A stretch of DNA of 64,000 nucleotides from Gammaproteobacteria bacterium UBA2679 (GTDB lineage Bacteria > Pseudomonadota > Gammaproteobacteria > Pseudomonadales > Oleiphilaceae), in contig DEMD01000003.1 of the NCBI GenBank assembly GCA_002354735.1, positions 499,511 through 563,510 on the forward strand, written 5' to 3'. Made by a program: the position numbers and the translations under genes. How positions within the stretch are numbered: the stretch's first letter is position 1; each line of letters opens with the position of its first letter. The notes beneath the pieces are model-generated. The model was not told where the DNA came from. It searched no databases and worked only from the letters and a program-made list of their open reading frames with translations. Below, one piece after another: positions 16,733-25,817 of the stretch.

Positions 16733-19192
16733 TTAGCCAGCCGAGGCCTTGAGAACACCATCTAGTGTATCGTCCGGCTCGTCCGCCTCTATGGCCGCAA
16801 ACTTCGGCCGTATGTAACTCTTGCTCTGCTTCGAGTATCGGCCCAGCAGGCTCGGAATATCGAGGATGAGGGCGATCCTGCCATCACCAGTAATCGTTGC
16901 ACCCGCCATACCGGCAGTACCATGCAGCATCTTGCCCAAAGGCTTGATGACCACTTCTTCCTGGCCCACCAGCTGATCGACGACGAGACCGACGCGGCGG
17001 GTACCAACTGCCACGATCACAACATGACCGCTTCGAGCCGGAGGTTGGCCGTATGATGAAGGCACCAGCCAGCGCTTGATATGGAACAGCGGGAACACCT
17101 TCTCACGGACGACTACGCACTCCTGACCATCAACAATATTGGTCTTGGTCAGGTCGAGGTGGAAGATCTCCACAACGCTGACAAGCGGGAAGGCGAAGGC
17201 CTGCTGGTCCAGCATGACCATCAACGTTGGCATGATCGCCAGCGTCAATGGCACCTTGATAATGATCCGACTGCCCTTGCCGAGTTCGGATTCAACCTGG
17301 AGCGTGCCGTTCAGCTGGGTGATCTTGGTCTTGACCACATCCATGCCAACGCCTCGGCCGGAGACGTCGGAAATTTCGGTCTTGGTCGAAAAGCCTGGCG
17401 CGAAAATGAGGTTGAATGCCTCAGTGTCACTCAGTCGCTCAGCAGCGTCCTCCTCATATAGGCCTTTTTCAACCGCCTTGCGCCGCAGGACATGTGGATC
17501 CATGCCGCCGCCATCATCCTCGATGAAGAGGAGGATATGATCGCCTTCCTGCTGAGCTGAGAGCAATACACGGCCAATTCTTGGTTTGCCTGCCGCCTCT
17601 CTGACTTCAGGCCGCTCGATACCATGATCCACCGCGTTTCTCACAAGGTGGACCAATGGATCTGACAAGGCCTCTACCAGGTTCTTGTCGAGATCGGTTT
17701 CTTCACCCTTGAGCTCAAGGTTGATCTCTTTCTTCAGCTGACGCGCCAGATCGCGGACGACGCGAGGGAAGCGGCCGAAGACCTTCTTGATTGGCTGCAT
17801 TCGCGTCTGCATCACGGCAGACTGCAAATCACTGGTTACAACGTCGAGATTCGACACTGCCTTGGTCATGCTTTCGTGAGCCAGTTCTTCGCCGAGTCGC
17901 TTGAGCCGGTTACGTACCAGCACGAGTTCGCCCACCATATTCATGATGTCGTCCAGACGCTTCGTGTCTACGCGAACTGTTGTCTCGGTCGCTATGCCAC
18001 CGCTATCTTTAGAGCCTGGCTTGGACGCACCCGCGGAAGACTTGAAGCCATCGCCGTCGTCATCCGAATCTGCACTCACCGGCTTGGCAACAACAGCTGG
18101 CTTGGGCGCTGGCGCAGCTTGTGGCTTTTCAACAGCAGCCTTGGCCGGTGTTGCCTTGGCTACTGGAGCCTTGGCGACGGGCGCTTTGGCAGCAGCCGCA
18201 CTGGCCACTTTGGGGGCTGAGGCAGATTTGCCCGTACCGTGCAGCTCGTCCAGCAGTTTCTCGAACTCATCATCGGTGATCAGATCGCTATTGGCAGTCG
18301 CGGGTGCCTTCGCTTCTTCAGGTTTGGCAGCCTCGGGTTTGGCGACCGCAGCGGCCTTGAATTTGCCTTTGCCGTGCAGGTTGTCGAGCAGCGCTTCGAA
18401 CTCGTCATCGGTAATTTCGTCGTTACCGCTTCCGGCCTTCGCAGCCGGCTTGTCGTCTTTCGCTGCTGCAGGGGCTTTCTTGTCTGCCTTCTTATCCGGC
18501 TTTGCAGCCGAGGCAGCCTTATCGGCAGAGAACTTGCCTGCACCATGCAACTGGTCGAGCAGGTTTTCGAATTCGTCATCGGTTATTTCGTCGCTGCCGC
18601 TTGAAGCGGATACTGACGCTGGCTCCGCCGCCGCACTGGCATGCTGGGAACTTTGTTCGGAGTCGAGGGCATCGAGTAATGACTCATACTCCTCATCGGA
18701 AATTTCGTCGCCGGGCGCCCCTTTCTTGGCCGAAGCTGCTGGCGCAACTTCCTCAGGTGATTCTGCCTGTTCGAGCTCCGCAGCACGCTCTTCTTCGCTG
18801 GGACCGCCCTCAAGCAGAGCGGCAAGCCCATGGATCAGCGCTGGATCAGCAGGCCGGGGCGATTCGCCTCGCTTGACCTGATCGAACATCTCGTTCACGG
18901 CGTCAAGCGCCTGAAGAACGACGTCCATGACCTCGGAATTGACCGAAAGCAAACCATTGCGAAGATGATCGAATACGTTTTCTGCGACGTGGCAGCATTC
19001 CACGAGCGCATCAAGCTGAAGAAAGCCTGCGCCGCCCTTTACCGTGTGGAAGCCACGAAAAATAGCGTTAAGCAGTTCCTTGTCATCAGGGTTGCGCTCG
19101 AGTTCAACAAGCTGCTCACCGAGCGCCTCGAGTATCTCTCCAGCTTCAACCAGGAAATCCTGAAGGATTTCGTCGTCAGCATCAAAGCCCAT
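16733..19192 (-). CDS. cheA: chemotaxis histidine kinase CheA
   Basis: This 819-residue protein has an N-terminal HPt domain with phospho-His49 (FHTVKGGAGFLQL). A long linker (about 130-400) follows, then dimerisation helices (DIMNMVGELVLVRNRL), the ATPase domain (LVHLVRNAVDHGIE, then EDDGGGMD) and a C-terminal CheW-like regulatory domain. No ordinary P2 domain is recognisable in the linker. Instead it holds four acidic motifs of the type DEITDDEFExLLDxLHGxGK (from residues 162, 201, 258 and 303), separated by Ala/Lys/Pro-rich spacers. It autophosphorylates under receptor control and passes phosphate to CheY and CheB. Confidence 0.95.
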   Translation of the reverse strand: MGFDADDEILQDFLVEAGEILEALGEQLVELERNPDDKELLNAIFRGFHTVKGGAGFLQLDALVECCHVAENVFDHLRNGLLSVNSEVMDVVLQALDAVNEMFDQVKRGESPRPADPALIHGLAALLEGGPSEEERAAELEQAESPEEVAPAASAKKGAPGDEISDEEYESLLDALDSEQSSQHASAAAEPASVSASSGSDEITDDEFENLLDQLHGAGKFSADKAASAAKPDKKADKKAPAAAKDDKPAAKAGSGNDEITDDEFEALLDNLHGKGKFKAAAVAKPEAAKPEEAKAPATANSDLITDDEFEKLLDELHGTGKSASAPKVASAAAAKAPVAKAPVAKATPAKAAVEKPQAAPAPKPAVVAKPVSADSDDDGDGFKSSAGASKPGSKDSGGIATETTVRVDTKRLDDIMNMVGELVLVRNRLKRLGEELAHESMTKAVSNLDVVTSDLQSAVMQTRMQPIKKVFGRFPRVVRDLARQLKKEINLELKGEETDLDKNLVEALSDPLVHLVRNAVDHGIERPEVREAAGKPRIGRVLLSAQQEGDHILLFIEDDGGGMDPHVLRRKAVEKGLYEEDAAERLSDTEAFNLIFAPGFSTKTEISDVSGRGVGMDVVKTKITQLNGTLQVESELGKGSRIIIKVPLTLAIMPTLMVMLDQQAFAFPLVSVVEIFHLDLTKTNIVDGQECVVVREKVFPLFHIKRWLVPSSYGQPPARSGHVVIVAVGTRRVGLVVDQLVGQEEVVIKPLGKMLHGTAGMAGATITGDGRIALILDIPSLLGRYSKQSKSYIRPKFAAIEADEPDDTLDGVLKASAG
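18233..18709 (-). repeat. four acidic D-E-I-T-D-D-E-F motifs in the CheA linker
   Basis: Copies lie at CheA residues 162-176, 201-220, 258-277 and 303-322. The core pattern is DEI(T/S)D(D/E)E(F/Y)ExLLDxL. The last three copies also carry HGxGK directly after it. Spacers of about 25-40 residues are rich in Ala, Lys and Pro. This looks like an array of short binding motifs on a flexible tether. Confidence 0.85.
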
Positions 19193-19203
19193 TCAGAAAA
19201 CTC

Positions 19204-19974
19204 CTAAAAACCCAGGCTGGAAAGCAGATCGTCGACATCGTCCTGATTACTGACGACATCTGCGGCTTTTGTGGATCCGGTATTGATCTGCGGACCGTGC
19301 CCTTTCATATCCTGGGAATGACCCTTGTCAGGGTCATCCAGACCGTGATCAACGCCGGTGATTTTGTCGACCTGCCCCGCCATCGCCACCAGCTTCACAA
19401 GATTGACCTCAACATCGGTGATCAGGGTAGTCACTTTCTTGATGACCTGGCCGGTGAGATCCTGGAAGTCCTGAGTAAGCAGTATGTCTGACAGATTGGT
19501 ATAGATCTGGTCGCTCTTGCTTTCGAGATCCACGAAAAAGCGGTCAATTCGCTTGTACAGCTCTCTGAACTCCGAAGGGTCCATCTCGCGCCGTCGAAGC
19601 CGCTCCCACGCTGTCTTGAGCTCATGGGCTTCCTGCTTCACCGTAGTTGCAAGCGGCATCGTCTCCTCAACGAGATCCAGCGTCCGGTTTGCGGCTTCGT
19701 TGGTTTTGACAACCACGTAGGAAAGCCGATCCGAAGCGTCAGAGATGGTGGAGATTTCCTGACTTTTCTTGTTATCGATATCGATATGAAAATTGCGGAT
19801 GGCGTCGTGCAGCGTTCTGGTCAACTTGCCGACTTCCAGATACAGGGTTCTGTCACGGGTGTCGTTAAGCTGGCCGATCACCTTCATGGCGCCGTCCATA
19901 TCACCAGCAGAGACTCGCTCCATGAGCGAGTTCGCCTGCTGACTCAAGGTGTCCTCAATATCCGAGTTCGCCAT
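19204..19974 (-). CDS. cheZ: CheY-P phosphatase CheZ
   Basis: This 256-residue, mostly helical protein contains the phosphatase motif LTQDFQDLTGQVIKKV (catalytic Asp and Gln). It ends with the CheY-binding tail VDDLLSSLGF after a flexible linker. It dephosphorylates CheY-P. The start ATG at 19974 gives the family N-terminus MANSDIEDTLSQQ; the frame is open to 20178 but that part overlaps cheY. It is 40 bases after cheY. Confidence 0.94.
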   Translation of the reverse strand: MANSDIEDTLSQQANSLMERVSAGDMDGAMKVIGQLNDTRDRTLYLEVGKLTRTLHDAIRNFHIDIDNKKSQEISTISDASDRLSYVVVKTNEAANRTLDLVEETMPLATTVKQEAHELKTAWERLRRREMDPSEFRELYKRIDRFFVDLESKSDQIYTNLSDILLTQDFQDLTGQVIKKVTTLITDVEVNLVKLVAMAGQVDKITGVDHGLDDPDKGHSQDMKGHGPQINTGSTKAADVVSNQDDVDDLLSSLGF

Positions 19975-20014
19975 GATGTCTGCTACCTCACTATCTATGC
20001 GGAGCCGGCCGGCG

Positions 20015-20398
20015 TTATTCGATGCGCTCAAAAATCTTCTCGATCTTTTCTTTAAGCACGGCAGCAGTGAAGGGTTTGACGACGTAGCCGTTAACACCTG
20101 CCTGGGCTGCCGCCACGATCTGGTCCCGCTTGGCCTCTGCCGTAACCATAAGCACCGGCAGTGACTTGAGGTTTTCATCGGCTCTGACGTGTCCCAGCAA
20201 CTCGATACCCGTCATGCCTGGCATGTTCCAGTCTGTTACCAGAAAGTCGAACTTGCCGGTCTTCAGCATCGGAAGCGCAGTCTGGCCATCATCGGCTTCT
20301 TCAGTATTGGTGAAGCCGAGGTCGCGCAGCAGATTTTTTATGATCCGTCGCATCGTTGAAAAATCGTCGACCACGAGGATCTTCATGTTCTTGTCCAA
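20015..20398 (-). CDS. cheY: chemotaxis response regulator CheY
   Basis: A receiver domain only ([20 protein letters not shown], phospho-acceptor Asp in VTDWNMPGM, then VMVTAEAKR and [15 protein letters not shown]). Phospho-CheY binds the flagellar switch. Start: a TTG at 20398 has a near-perfect GGAGG five bases upstream, giving 127 residues. The ATG at 20386, which gives the shorter Pseudomonas-like start MKILVVDD, would be 17 bases from that site. I therefore prefer TTG, with ATG as the alternative. Confidence 0.93.
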   Translation of the reverse strand: MDKNMKILVVDDFSTMRRIIKNLLRDLGFTNTEEADDGQTALPMLKTGKFDFLVTDWNMPGMTGIELLGHVRADENLKSLPVLMVTAEAKRDQIVAAAQAGVNGYVVKPFTAAVLKEKIEKIFERIE

Positions 20399-20492
20399 GG
20401 TTACCTCCACGAAGGCGTTTAAGGACGGTAAGCAGGATTCAACCGGACTCGACCAGCTCGGAAGAGTTGTCTGAAAAGTTATACCTCAGTCT

Positions 20493-20510
20493 AGTCTGCA
20501 AACGCAGACT
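20493..20510. other. inverted repeat between fliA and cheY
   Basis: AGTCTGC-AAAC-GCAGACT is a perfect seven-base stem with a four-base loop, in the 173-base gap between fliA and cheY. No T tract follows on the minus strand. It could be an attenuator, a protein site or an mRNA processing point that separates fliA from the che genes. Confidence 0.5.
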
Positions 20511-20571
20511 ATCCAGTTTTGCTCACCGATTTCTGATGGTGTCGGAGAAGCACGGGGAGTTGCAGGCAGAC

Positions 20572-21276
20572 CTACCTCTGATTGACCCGACTTTTGATTC
20601 GGTGAACAGCCTGGGAGAGAATCTGGCTAACTCTGGATTCACTGATTTCAAGGACCTGCCCGATCTCCTTCAGGTTCAGCTCTTCATCGTAGTACAGCGA
20701 CACCACGAGCTTTTCACGCTCAGGCAAGGCGTCGATGACATTGGTCAGCAGTGTGAGCATCTGTTCACGCTGAACCTGGACGTGAGGGGTAGAGTCCTCA
20801 TCATCAGCGAAATCGACATCCTGCTCACTGTTTGCCTGCATTTCATCGATGCTGAACACGTGACCGGTAGCCGAGTCAGCCAGGCTGGCGTGATACTCCT
20901 CGACAGACATATCGAGCACCGCAGCAATCTCCTGATCGCTGGCATCACGCTTGAGCCGACCTTCAAGCTTTCGGATGGCCTCGCTGATCTCACGTGAACG
21001 TCGGTGAACAGAGCGTGGCACCCAGTCATTGCGGCGCACCTCATCCATCATGGCGCCACGTATACGGATACCGGCAAAAGTCTCGAAGCTGGCGCCCTGG
21101 CTACTGTCGTAGCGCTGGAAGGCCTCTATCAGACCCATCATGCCGACCTGCAGCAGGTCATCGAACTGGACGTGGCTCGGCAACCGCCCAAGCAGATGGT
21201 GGCCGATGCGCTTGACCAGCGCGCCGTGCTGAGCGAATAGCGCGCTGTATTTATCCGAGGCCGGGGCCTGATACAT
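20572..21276 (-). CDS. fliA: flagellar sigma factor sigma-28
   Basis: This 234-residue protein has sigma-70 family regions 2, 3 and 4 (VQFDDLLQVGMMGLIEAFQRY, then GIRIRGAMMDEVRRNDWVPR, and ELNLKEIGQVLEISESRVSQ). FliA directs late flagellar and chemotaxis genes and is normally held by FlgM. It follows fleN by 31 bases. The 173-base gap before cheY leaves room for a separate che promoter, though I could not find a convincing sigma-28 site there. Confidence 0.95.
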   Translation of the reverse strand: MYQAPASDKYSALFAQHGALVKRIGHHLLGRLPSHVQFDDLLQVGMMGLIEAFQRYDSSQGASFETFAGIRIRGAMMDEVRRNDWVPRSVHRRSREISEAIRKLEGRLKRDASDQEIAAVLDMSVEEYHASLADSATGHVFSIDEMQANSEQDVDFADDEDSTPHVQVQREQMLTLLTNVIDALPEREKLVVSLYYDEELNLKEIGQVLEISESRVSQILSQAVHRIKSRVNQR

Positions 21277-21307
21277 GCCTGAGATCCATCAATGGGTACT
21301 TCATTTA

Positions 21308-22120
21308 TCAGGCCTGAACCAGGCGCTCTATGAAGAATTCAAGATTACCGCGAGGCGTGGTTGGCAGCGGCCAGTTGTCGACTTTTTGCGCAAGCTCCCG
21401 AAACGCCACCGAGGCCTTGGCACGAGGATACGCTTCAAAGACCGGACGCTGCCTCTGAACGGCCTTGCGAACAGCTTCGTCGAAAGGAACGCTGCCGACA
21501 TACTGCAAGGCCACTTCGAGGAAGCGTTCGGTAACCCGTGTCAACTTGCCAAAGAGATGACGGCCTTCCTGCTCCGAGCGAACCATATTCGCCAGCACCC
21601 GGAAACGGTGCATGTCGTAATCCCGGTTCAGCAGCTTCATCAGGGCGTAGGCATCGGTAATGGAAGTAGGCTCATCGGTAACGACGAAAATGGCTTCCTG
21701 CGCTGCCCTCACAAACGCCAGTACTGTTTCCGAAATGCCGGCAGCGGTGTCAATGATCAGCACGTCGAGATCGTCACTGATTTCGCTGAAGGCAGAAATC
21801 AGGCCTGCATGCTGCATCGGCGAGAGGTGAGTCAGGTACTGCGTTCCCGAAGACGCCGGCACGATCCGCATGCCCATAGGGCCCTCAACCATGATTTCTG
21901 CAAGGCTGCGCTCGCCCGAGAGTACATCGGAAATATTGTGCTTGGCGGTAAGACCAAGCAGTACATCAAGATTGGCCAACCCAAGGTCGGCATCGAGCAG
22001 CACGACTCTGCGACCCAGTGCAGTCAAGGCGAGTCCGAGATTGATCGAGACGTTGCTTTTGCCAACGCCACCCTTTCCCCCGGTAACGGCGATGACCTGT
22101 ACTGAGTTCGGTCTGCTCAT
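21308..22120 (-). CDS. fleN: flagellar number regulator FleN (FlhG), MinD-like ATPase
   Basis: This 270-residue protein has the deviant Walker A motif VTGGKGGVGKSNVSINL, LLDADLGLANLDVLLGL and IIDTAAGIS. It limits flagellar number by antagonising the master activator FleQ and acts with FlhF. No FleQ gene lies in this window. Its start overlaps the flhF stop by four bases, so the two are translationally coupled. Confidence 0.95.
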   Translation of the reverse strand: MSRPNSVQVIAVTGGKGGVGKSNVSINLGLALTALGRRVVLLDADLGLANLDVLLGLTAKHNISDVLSGERSLAEIMVEGPMGMRIVPASSGTQYLTHLSPMQHAGLISAFSEISDDLDVLIIDTAAGISETVLAFVRAAQEAIFVVTDEPTSITDAYALMKLLNRDYDMHRFRVLANMVRSEQEGRHLFGKLTRVTERFLEVALQYVGSVPFDEAVRKAVQRQRPVFEAYPRAKASVAFRELAQKVDNWPLPTTPRGNLEFFIERLVQA

Positions 22121-23451
22121 ATTGCGTTCTGTCTTCCCATCGGGTCACCGGCTTTCAGCTGACGTGACCGGTGATACGCCTGCTTGATGAGGCTCGGTCC
22201 AGTAGCTTTATGCAAGTGATTGATTATTGACTGTCCATCAGCATAGTAGGCGATTGGCAGATTGTTGTGTACGGCTAATTCGATCACCTCACCGAGCTCT
22301 GCGGCTTCGTCGACCTTGGTCACCATCAGCACTTTCGGACGAAGCTGACTGTAGTAATGATAGGTGGATTTCACGATCTTGCTATGCTGAGCTGCTGAAA
22401 CGGCCAGCACTGTATGCACATGGGCCGAACTCTGCTCCAGTTGATACAGCTCGTTGAACTGGGCTTTTGCATTGGGATCAGCCGAACTCAGCCCGGCCGT
22501 GTCGACCAGCACCAGCTGCTTGTTGCTGAACCGCTGCAAGGCATCACCCAGGCTTTCATCCGGCCTGACGACATCGACGGTGATCTTCATGAGACGGCCA
22601 TAGGCACGAAGTTGCTCAGCGGCACCAACCCGATACCGGTCGACGCTCAGAATACCCACCTCACCTGCCCTGCCCGCTTTCGCGAGTAAGGCAGCAAGCT
22701 TGGCGATGGTCGTTGTCTTGCCTGTACCGGAAGCGCCGACGAACACGTAAACGCCGGAGGCTTGATCCACTTTGAAATCTGCCGTAGGAATCGTGCCGGC
22801 AATGTGCTTCATAAGGTGCTCGAGCGAAAGACTCGCGCCTGTCTGGCTGGTGGCCAACGCACTCTTGAGCATGGTGTCGGTATAATCAGTCGAAAAACCC
22901 ATATCCGAGAGCTTGACCGCCAGTGGATGACGCTGCTCCGGGCGCTGGCTGCCCAGCTGCATCCACTCCGTCAGACGAACGATCTGCTGCTGCATCTCCC
23001 TGAGCACGTCGGACTGTGCGTTGGCTGACTGGAGAGCCGTCTGCGATCCGGCAGGGCGCGTCGCGCGGACGCTACCATTGGGACCTGAGTCGGGAGCAGA
23101 CTGCCAGCGTGCCTGGGCCGGCTGCCGAGACTGCTGAAGGCTCTCCTGATGACGACGAACCTGTTCCGCCCGATGCTGTGAGTAGTCAGGCTGACTCTGT
23201 GCGAATGCCGGCTCGGCATCCCGCGCTTCGCGCTGCTGCTCGAACCGTGGGCGGCTTTCGGGGCGAGGTCTCGCAGGCTGCTGCATGGGCGTTGCGGTCT
23301 GAACGCTTTCGGGTTCATCGATACCGACGATGACCTGAACGCCATTCGCGGTGCGTGAAGTGCCGAGGATTGACGCATCCTCGCCGAGCTCATCGCGAAT
23401 CCGCTTCAATGCAAGCTGCATGGTCGCTGCTTCAAACGTCATCTGTTTCAT
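22117..23451 (-). CDS. flhF: flagellar placement GTPase FlhF (SRP-type)
   Basis: This 444-residue protein has a basic N-terminal part, a Gln/Arg/Pro-rich middle (about 70-160) and a C-terminal NG-type GTPase domain: G1 VGASGTGKTTTIAKLAALL, G3 VDTAGLSS and G4 TKVDEAAEL. It places the polar flagellum. The start ATG at 23451 has AGAGGA about seven bases upstream; the frame opens seven codons earlier. It follows flhA by 76 bases. Confidence 0.95.
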   Translation of the reverse strand: MKQMTFEAATMQLALKRIRDELGEDASILGTSRTANGVQVIVGIDEPESVQTATPMQQPARPRPESRPRFEQQREARDAEPAFAQSQPDYSQHRAEQVRRHQESLQQSRQPAQARWQSAPDSGPNGSVRATRPAGSQTALQSANAQSDVLREMQQQIVRLTEWMQLGSQRPEQRHPLAVKLSDMGFSTDYTDTMLKSALATSQTGASLSLEHLMKHIAGTIPTADFKVDQASGVYVFVGASGTGKTTTIAKLAALLAKAGRAGEVGILSVDRYRVGAAEQLRAYGRLMKITVDVVRPDESLGDALQRFSNKQLVLVDTAGLSSADPNAKAQFNELYQLEQSSAHVHTVLAVSAAQHSKIVKSTYHYYSQLRPKVLMVTKVDEAAELGEVIELAVHNNLPIAYYADGQSIINHLHKATGPSLIKQAYHRSRQLKAGDPMGRQNAI

Positions 23452-23527
23452 ATCGAATCCTCTGAGCCCCAAAAGAAAGCCGTGTACGCCAAAATCTTGT
23501 CACCGTCTGCTTGCGTCGGCTCCCGTT

Positions 23528-25711
23528 TTAACCGGAAACCGTCGCGACGATAGTTATCTGTTTGCTCTCTGGTATCTCCTGATAGGACAGGACGTGTACC
23601 CGATCAACCGCCAGTCGCACGAAGCGCGCGATGGCTGGCCGTAGAGCCTGCGAAACCAGCAACAGTGCGGGTTTGCCGAGCATTTCCTGACGCTGCGCCG
23701 CATCCCGAAGTGAGGTCTGCAGCTTCTCCATCATGCCCGGCTCGAGCAGAAGACCGATGTCTTCGCCAGCCTGAGACTGTTGTGTCTGCTGCAATGACTT
23801 AAGCAATAACTGTTCCAGGGCTGGATCAAGCGTGATAACTGGTAACTCGCTCTCCTGGCCGATGATGTTCTGCACGATCATGCGGCGCAGGGCAACGCGG
23901 ACATGACTGGTCAGTTGTCCGGCGTCCTGGGTCTTTGGCGTGATACCAATGATGGCCTCTGCGATGCTGCGCATGTCGCGGATGGCCACATCCTCGCGCA
24001 GCAGCTGCTGGAGCACTTTCAACAGCAGGCCAATCGAAACGGTGGTCGGCACGAGTTCTTCGGCGAGCTTTTCCGAATGCTTGCCCAGCTGCTCCAGCCA
24101 GTTCTGCACGTCTTCATGCCCAAGCAGCTCGTGCGCATGCTTGCTGAGAATCTGATTGAGATGGGTCGCGACGACGGTACTTGCATCCACAACGGTATAG
24201 CCGAGCGTCTGTGCCTGCTCCTTCTTTGAGGTATCAATCCAGATAGCTTCGAGACCGAAAGCTGGATCGGTCGTCTGTATGCCATCGAGCTTGCCAAATA
24301 CCTGCCCGGGGTTGATCGCCATTTCGCGATCAGGATGAATGTCGGCTTCGGCAATGGTCACGCCCATCAGGGTGATGCGATAGGTATTCGGCATCAGGTC
24401 AAGGTTGTCGCGAATGTGAACCGATGGCATGAGGAAGCCAAGCTCCTGGCTCAGCTTCTTGCGCACACCCTTGATACGGCCCAGCAGTTGACCACCCTGT
24501 GATTTGTCTACCAGTGGGATAAGGCGGTAGCCGACCTCAAGACCGACGATATCGACCTGGCTGACATCATCCCAACCCAGCTCCTTGGTGTCGTTGGCAG
24601 CGCCCTGGGATGCACCTGGCAGCGCAGGCTGGTCCATGCGGCTAACCGGGCCCGACTGCGCGGGTGCACCAGACTTTGTCAGCCGCTGAGCACCATCCCC
24701 AGCTGTCTCTTCGATCAGTTCAGCGTCTTGCGACTTCTTCCAGTTCATGTAGGTGATGCCGCCACCCAGTGCTGCGAGCGACAGGAACGCGACGTGAGGC
24801 ATGCCTGGAATGACACCCATGATGAACAAAATCGCAGATGAAATACCCAACGCCTTTACAGAACCGAACAACTGCGAAAAGATCTGGCCGCCCATGTCCT
24901 GGCTGGCGCTGACACGGGTAACCATGATCGCGGCCGCTACCGACAGCAGCAAGGAAGGAATCTGTGCGACCAGGCCATCACCAATAGTCAGCAAGGCATA
25001 GATTTCCATGGCACTGGTGAAGGAGAGGTCATGCTGCATCATGCCGATGCCTACGCCGCCAATCAGGTTGATGACGAGAATCAGAATGCCAGCTACTGCA
25101 TCGCCTTTGACGAATTTCGAGGCACCATCCATTGAACCGTAGAAGTCAGCTTCCGTAGCAATATCTGCACGGCGCTTTTTGGCTTCATCGGCCTCAATGA
25201 GCCCGGCATTGAGGTCGGCGTCAATGGCCATCTGCTTACCCGGCATGGCATCAAGGGTGAAGCGGGCACTTACTTCAGAAACACGGCCAGCACCCTTGGT
25301 AACCACGGCAAAGTTGATGATCATGAGAATAGCGAAGACGATCAGACCAACAGCGAAATTACCACCGATAAGCACCTCACCAAAGGCCTGGATAACCTTA
25401 CCCGCCGCGTCGCCACCCTCATGGCCCTCGAGCAACACGATACGGGTAGAGGCGACATTGAGCGCCAGGCGAAGCAGGGTCGTGACCAGCAGTACAGTCG
25501 GGAAAACAGGGAAGTCCATGGGTCGCATGGCGTAGACGCACACAAGCAGTACGACCAGGGACAGCAGAATGTTGAAGGTGAACAGCACGTCGAGCAGGAA
25601 CGCCGGCACCGGCAGCGTCATCATCGCCAGCAAGGCCATCAACAGGAGGGGTATACCCAGCCCGCCGTGCCTGAGCGCCTTTAACTGGCCAATGTTGAGA
25701 GATGCCGCCAT
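23528..25711 (-). CDS. flhA: flagellar export gate protein FlhA
   Basis: This 727-residue protein has an N-terminal half of about eight membrane helices including the FHIPEP signature (RVSEVSARFTLDAMPGKQMA), then a cytoplasmic domain that docks chaperone-substrate complexes. It is part of the flagellar type III export gate. The ATG at 25711 is preferred over the in-frame TTG at 25735. It is the first gene of the flagellar block here and has a sigma-54 promoter match upstream. flhB is not next to it in this window. Confidence 0.95.
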   Translation of the reverse strand: MAASLNIGQLKALRHGGLGIPLLLMALLAMMTLPVPAFLLDVLFTFNILLSLVVLLVCVYAMRPMDFPVFPTVLLVTTLLRLALNVASTRIVLLEGHEGGDAAGKVIQAFGEVLIGGNFAVGLIVFAILMIINFAVVTKGAGRVSEVSARFTLDAMPGKQMAIDADLNAGLIEADEAKKRRADIATEADFYGSMDGASKFVKGDAVAGILILVINLIGGVGIGMMQHDLSFTSAMEIYALLTIGDGLVAQIPSLLLSVAAAIMVTRVSASQDMGGQIFSQLFGSVKALGISSAILFIMGVIPGMPHVAFLSLAALGGGITYMNWKKSQDAELIEETAGDGAQRLTKSGAPAQSGPVSRMDQPALPGASQGAANDTKELGWDDVSQVDIVGLEVGYRLIPLVDKSQGGQLLGRIKGVRKKLSQELGFLMPSVHIRDNLDLMPNTYRITLMGVTIAEADIHPDREMAINPGQVFGKLDGIQTTDPAFGLEAIWIDTSKKEQAQTLGYTVVDASTVVATHLNQILSKHAHELLGHEDVQNWLEQLGKHSEKLAEELVPTTVSIGLLLKVLQQLLREDVAIRDMRSIAEAIIGITPKTQDAGQLTSHVRVALRRMIVQNIIGQESELPVITLDPALEQLLLKSLQQTQQSQAGEDIGLLLEPGMMEKLQTSLRDAAQRQEMLGKPALLLVSQALRPAIARFVRLAVDRVHVLSYQEIPESKQITIVATVSG

Positions 25712-25743
25712 GTTTGCTGTGATTCTCCAGGACAATATTTTGA

Positions 25744-25755
25744 CGAGACGTCTCG
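25744..25755. promoter_or_regulatory. perfect palindrome in the flhA leader
   Basis: CGAGACGTCTCG is a 12-base perfect palindrome just downstream of the predicted sigma-54 start site. Having no loop it looks more like a protein-binding site than an RNA hairpin. The binding factor is unknown. Confidence 0.35.
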
Positions 25756-25770
25756 CCTGGAGGTGTATTC

Positions 25771-25786
25771 AGCAATTATCGTTCCT
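25771..25786 (-). promoter_or_regulatory. sigma-54 promoter for flhA
   Basis: On the minus strand AGGAACGATAATTGCT matches the sigma-54 consensus TGGCACG-N4-TTGCT at all but two positions, with the exact ten-base spacing between GG (-24) and GC (-12). It would start flhA mRNA about 49 bases before the ATG. In Pseudomonas flhA is a FleQ/RpoN-dependent gene, which agrees. Confidence 0.7.
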
Positions 25787-25817
25787 GATCTAACAGAAGC
25801 CTTGCCTGGCGCTGCGC

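Noticed and set aside
17901..18881. Long open frame of 326 codons opposite cheA
   Set aside because: It is the antisense of the repetitive Ala/Lys/Glu linker of CheA. Its Ser/Ala-rich low-complexity product and lack of a ribosome site show it is a shadow.
20399..20571. Sigma-28 promoter before cheY
   Set aside because: No TAAA-N15-GCCGATAA-like match was found in the gap; only a loose TATAAC -10-like box without a matching -35.
20356..20997. Open frame of 213 codons opposite fliA
   Set aside because: Shadow of the fliA gene crossing the fliA-cheY gap. No ribosome site and no domain.
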